A stretch of 64,000 bases of DNA from positions 100,654 to 164,653 of the forward strand of contig DATIBD010000091.1 in the NCBI GenBank assembly GCA_035457705.1. Direction: 5' to 3'. Positions 61,135 through 64,000 of the stretch are shown here, piece by piece (position 1 is the first letter of the stretch; each line of letters begins with the position of its first letter). This DNA comes from DASPGQ01 sp035457705 (GTDB lineage Bacteria > Acidobacteriota > Vicinamibacteria > Marinacidobacterales > SMYC01). Below the pieces are notes generated by a model that searched no databases, was not told the DNA's origin, and was given only the letters and a program-made list of their open reading frames with translations. A program made the translations under genes and the position numbers.

Positions 61135-62497
61135 CTCTTCGTTTCGTCTGGCGCTCGCCTACGGAACGCTCTTCGCGGCTTCCGCGCTGGCGATTCTCGC
61201 CTTCGTCTATCTGGCGACCACGCGTTACATGCAGCAGCAGGCGGACGAGACCATCGAGGCCGAGATTCAAGGTCTCGCCGAGCGCTATCGTCTGACGGGT
61301 CTTTCCGGGCTTACGTCTCTCATTCGACAACGACTCGACCGGAGCCCGGCAGGATCCTCCATCTACCTGCTCGCCGACGCCGAGTTCAATCCGCTGGTCG
61401 GCAACCTCAGCCGTTGGCCTACCGCCGCGGATACCGTGTCCGACGAAGGCGGTTTTCTGAACTTCGACCTCCGCTCACCGGGACATCGGGCTCGGGCGAA
61501 GCCGTTTCTTCTCGCGGAGGGCTTCAGGCTGCTCGTCGGCCGCGACATGTACGAGCTTCAGTCAGTGCGCTCGCTCCTCCTGCGCACGATGGCCTGGAGC
61601 GTGGCTCTGACCCTGGCTCTCGCCTTCGTGGGAGGACTGGTCGTGAGCCGGAGCCGCCTGAGTCGCATCGCCGAGATCAACAAAGCCATTGCCGAGGTGA
61701 TGTCAGGCAACCTGAACCGTCGCATCGCGATCGAGCCCACCGGCGACGACATCGAGGATCTGGCGGTTCGCCTGAACCAAATGCTGGATGAGCTCGAGAA
61801 ACTCGTCGAAGGGGTGCGCCGCGTCTCGGACGCCGTCGCTCACGATCTTCGCACACCGCTCGCTCGACTCAAGACGAGGCTCGAGCGCCTTCTCAAAACG
61901 AAAGGGGATCCGGAAATCGAAGTGGCTATCCAAGAGACCGACCATCTGCTCGCCGTCTTCGCCGCGCTATTGCGCATCGCTCGGATCGAGACGGGTGAGC
62001 GCGCTCGAGCCGTGCTCGCGAACGTCGATCTGACCTCGCTGGTCGACGACGTGGCAGAGCTCTATGCACCTCTCATCGAGGACGCCGACAAGAAGCTCGT
62101 ACTGCACAACGCCCCGGGTGTCGAGGTGCGTGGCGACCGAGACATGTTGTTTCAAGCGCTGGTAAACCTCCTTGACAACGCGCTCAAGCACACGTCGCGC
62201 GGCGGCCAGATCGAGGTCGCTCTTTCGTCGACCGGGGAAGGCATCGAGATCGTGGTCGCGGACGACGGGCCGGGTATACCCATCGAGGAGCGCAGCCGCG
62301 TGCGCGAACGCTTCTACCGCCTGGATCGAAGCCGAACGACCGCCGGAGCCGGACTTGGATTGAGCCTCGTGGAAGCCGTGGCCAAGCTGCACGCCGGCTC
62401 GCTCCAGCTCCTGGACAACGCGCCGGGACTGAGGGCGGTCGTCCGCCTGGGAACCCGCGAAGGCGACGGCAAAAACTCGTTACAATCATCTCCGTGA
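61091..62497 (+). CDS. Sensor histidine kinase, partner of the preceding response regulator
   Basis: 468 residues from GTG at 61091, or 462 from GTG at 61109; both overlap the regulator gene. Helix 1 is SFRLALAYGTLFAASALAIL; the periplasmic loop is about 115 residues; helix 2 is WSVALTLALAFVGGLVVSRS, followed by HAMP. His251 is in AVAHDLRTPLARL; the ATPase has LLDNALKHTS, DDGPGIPIEE and GAGLGLSLVEA. It resembles QseC/heavy-metal-type kinases. Its stop overlaps the next start (GTGA), linking it to a transporter pair. Confidence 0.93.
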   Translation: MWDTSFVYPKILLRSSSFRLALAYGTLFAASALAILAFVYLATTRYMQQQADETIEAEIQGLAERYRLTGLSGLTSLIRQRLDRSPAGSSIYLLADAEFNPLVGNLSRWPTAADTVSDEGGFLNFDLRSPGHRARAKPFLLAEGFRLLVGRDMYELQSVRSLLLRTMAWSVALTLALAFVGGLVVSRSRLSRIAEINKAIAEVMSGNLNRRIAIEPTGDDIEDLAVRLNQMLDELEKLVEGVRRVSDAVAHDLRTPLARLKTRLERLLKTKGDPEIEVAIQETDHLLAVFAALLRIARIETGERARAVLANVDLTSLVDDVAELYAPLIEDADKKLVLHNAPGVEVRGDRDMLFQALVNLLDNALKHTSRGGQIEVALSSTGEGIEIVVADDGPGIPIEERSRVRERFYRLDRSRTTAGAGLGLSLVEAVAKLHAGSLQLLDNAPGLRAVVRLGTREGDGKNSLQSSP

Positions 62498-62706
62498 GTG
62501 ACGAGCCCAGCCGACACCCCTTCATTTGGCTTGTTTATGCCGGGCTGTTCAGCGCAGCGATCCCGTGGTATTTCGCCGAGGGAGCGGCCGAGCCGATCTG
62601 GCTCGGCCTGCCACGCTGGGTAGCGGTCTCTCTTGCCGCCACTCTCGCGATCGCTCTTTTCACCGTCTTCGTAATCGAGCGCTACTGGGACGACAACCCT
62701 CCATGA
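62494..62706 (+). CDS. Small two-helix membrane protein, partner of the sodium:solute symporter
   Basis: 70 residues from GTG at 62494, overlapping the kinase stop. Two helices: FIWLVYAGLFSAAIPWYF and VAVSLAATLAIALFTVFVIE, with a short loop. It resembles the short DUF3311-like proteins encoded directly before SSS symporters, which are thought to help the transporter. It overlaps the symporter start by ATGA. Confidence 0.78.
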   Translation: MSDEPSRHPFIWLVYAGLFSAAIPWYFAEGAAEPIWLGLPRWVAVSLAATLAIALFTVFVIERYWDDNPP

Positions 62707-64000
62707 ACGGCATTCCTCTGAGCGTCGGGGCCATATTGTTCGTCGCCACCTATTTGGGCTCGATGATCGCTCTCGGCCTCGCCGCCCGACGAGCTCGAAA
62801 GAGCGACAACCTGAGTGATTTCTATCTCGCGGGAAGAAGCCTCGGCCCCCTCGTCCTCCTGCTCACCCTCTATGCCACGCAGTACAGCGGGAATACGATC
62901 GTCGGCTATCCGGGAGAATCCTATCGGCTCGGCTACGCTTGGATGATGAGCGTTTCCTTCATGATGTCGATCGTCGTCGTCTACCTTCTCTTCGCGCCAC
63001 GACTCCAGCGGCTCGCAAGACAGCACGGCTTCGTCACCCCCGGCGATTTTCTGGACTACCGTTTTCGTTCGCCCGCGCTCTCGGTCGTCATCAACATCAT
63101 TCTGGTCGTCTCCATCGGGAACTACCTCCTCGCTCAGCTCATGGCGATGGGACACGTCGTGGCGGGGGTCAGCGACAACAACCTTCCATACTGGTTGGGC
63201 ATCGTGGTGCTGGTCGTCGTCATCATCGCCTACGAGACCCTGGGAGGCCTTAGAGCGGTTGCCTGGACGGACTGCGTCCAGGGGTTGATGCTGCTCGTTG
63301 GCCTCTTCGGGCTGCTCTATGCTTTTGCGCCCACGCCATCCGATTGGCACGCGGTGACCGATTGGCTGAATCGAAACGCCCCGGAAAAAACCGCCGTCCC
63401 CGATCGGGAGACGCAGCTACGCTGGCTCTCCACCGTGGTGTTGATCGGGTTTTCCGCCTCGGTCTATCCGCAGGCGATCCAACGAATCTATGCGGCCCGG
63501 AGCACGCGAGTGTTGAAGCGATCGCTCCAAGTGCTGGTTTTTATGCCACTGGTTACGACGACGGTCGTCGTGCTCGTAGGGCTCGTGGGTATCCGTCGTT
63601 ACTCGGGACTCGCCGGCATCCAAGCCGATCAGGTCCTGCCTCTCCTCTTGCACGAGTGGTCCCAGGAATCGGCCTATAGCTACGCGATGGCGGTTCTCGT
63701 GGTGACGGGAACTCTCGCCGCCATCATGTCGACCGCAGACTCGGTTCTGTTGAGCCTCTCCTCCATTCTCTCCAAGGATCTCCTCGGCAAGACGGTCCTT
63801 CGCGGGGCCAGCGAGGAGCGCCTCACCGCGATGGGGAAACGCATCTCGTGGCTCGTCATGGCATTGCTCGCGATCATTGCCGTGACCCCTCGAATCACTC
63901 TCTGGGGACTGATCGAGCTGAAGGCGGAGATTCTCGTTCAAGCATCGCCCGCGTTCGTGCTCGGCAGCTTGTGGCCGGGGCTCGCGGCACGGGGAGTGCT
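62703..64000 (+). CDS. Sodium:solute symporter (SSS family), truncated by the window edge
   Basis: ATG at 62703 overlaps the previous stop. The open frame runs to the end of the window (about 432 codons seen; the family is 480-560). Conserved segments: NLSDFYLAGRSLGPLVLLLT (start of helix 2), TLYATQYSGNTIVGYPGES (sodium site region), AYETLGGLRAVAWTDCVQG (helix 5 GG-R-A-x-x-x-TD motif) and TLAAIMSTADSVLLSLSS (helix 8 with the Na2 Ser). It imports an organic solute with Na+. The overlap with a two-component system suggests that the system responds to that solute. Confidence 0.92.
   Translation, partial: MNGIPLSVGAILFVATYLGSMIALGLAARRARKSDNLSDFYLAGRSLGPLVLLLTLYATQYSGNTIVGYPGESYRLGYAWMMSVSFMMSIVVVYLLFAPRLQRLARQHGFVTPGDFLDYRFRSPALSVVINIILVVSIGNYLLAQLMAMGHVVAGVSDNNLPYWLGIVVLVVVIIAYETLGGLRAVAWTDCVQGLMLLVGLFGLLYAFAPTPSDWHAVTDWLNRNAPEKTAVPDRETQLRWLSTVVLIGFSASVYPQAIQRIYAARSTRVLKRSLQVLVFMPLVTTTVVVLVGLVGIRRYSGLAGIQADQVLPLLLHEWSQESAYSYAMAVLVVTGTLAAIMSTADSVLLSLSSILSKDLLGKTVLRGASEERLTAMGKRISWLVMALLAIIAVTPRITLWGLIELKAEILVQASPAFVLGSLWPGLAARGV

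Overview
The window is a GC-rich bacterial chromosome segment of roughly fifty mostly housekeeping and envelope genes. It most resembles an Acidobacteriota genome. The main hint is the orphan 'ADOP-type' MacB/FtsX permease at 48140-50659, a family typical of that phylum. It is supported by the DUF4388/J-like/TPR protein, the MacB-independent RND set and the many secreted S9 and amidohydrolase enzymes. The phylum assignment is inference; no rRNA gene is present to settle it.

Layout. 1-6.2 kb, minus strand: a secreted TPR/CxxC protein cut by the window edge, a class I aminotransferase, a lytic transglycosylase and a GAF protein. 6.3-6.75 kb: the tmRNA gene (ssrA) with a clear sigma-70 promoter and a readable tag peptide. 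7-12 kb: amidohydrolase and prolyl oligopeptidase lipoproteins and two small secreted proteins. 12-15 kb: an ECF sigma factor with a frame-broken DUF6544 gene behind it, divergent from an ArsR/SRPBCC pair. 15.2-16.2 kb: a decayed gene fragment, a very strong promoter with a palindrome, a monooxygenase-like gene and a 49-residue basic protein. 16.3-24.6 kb: one 8.2-kb cyclic beta-glucan synthase gene. 25-31 kb: a secreted protein made of nine 31-residue Cys repeats, an HTH protein / 108-residue protein / SpoIIE-type phosphatase cassette, a degenerate second copy of the 108-residue gene, and a B12-type radical SAM gene whose 3' end is also found as a relic at 15.2 kb.

31-33.7 kb: two divergent RRM RNA-binding proteins, an AHSA1-like protein, an A1408-type 16S rRNA methyltransferase homologue broken by stops, and arsenate reductase. 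33.7-39.7 kb: a tetR-tolC-MFP-RND efflux operon with two identical-half-site palindromes in front of tetR. 39.8-46.2 kb: a phenylacetate-CoA ligase-like gene, a lipoprotein, and a run of damaged genes (a secreted protein, mgtE, a sensor-kinase front end fused to the tail of a nucleotidyltransferase) ending in an intact BON protein. 46.2-54.7 kb: Kup potassium transporter, ADOP permease, orphan histidine kinase, matrixin-like metalloprotease, DUF4870 protein. 54.8-64 kb, all plus strand: a small phage-like protein, the DUF4388 protein, an MFS exporter, a lipoprotein, an HtrA protease, then a tightly overlapping response regulator / histidine kinase / small membrane protein / sodium:solute symporter operon that runs off the window.

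The most striking feature is the number of conserved genes broken by single-base indels or stops (12.1-12.7, 32.3-33.0, 42.3, 43.6-43.9 kb), several at homopolymers. They may be assembly errors or real pseudogenes, and raw reads would decide. Two cases cannot be explained by base errors: the fused fragments at 45.03 kb and the duplicated 3' end at 15.2/29.0 kb. These look like real rearrangement scars. The best candidates for undescribed biology are the HTH / 108-residue protein / phosphatase cassette with its decaying neighbour copy, and the nine-repeat secreted protein.
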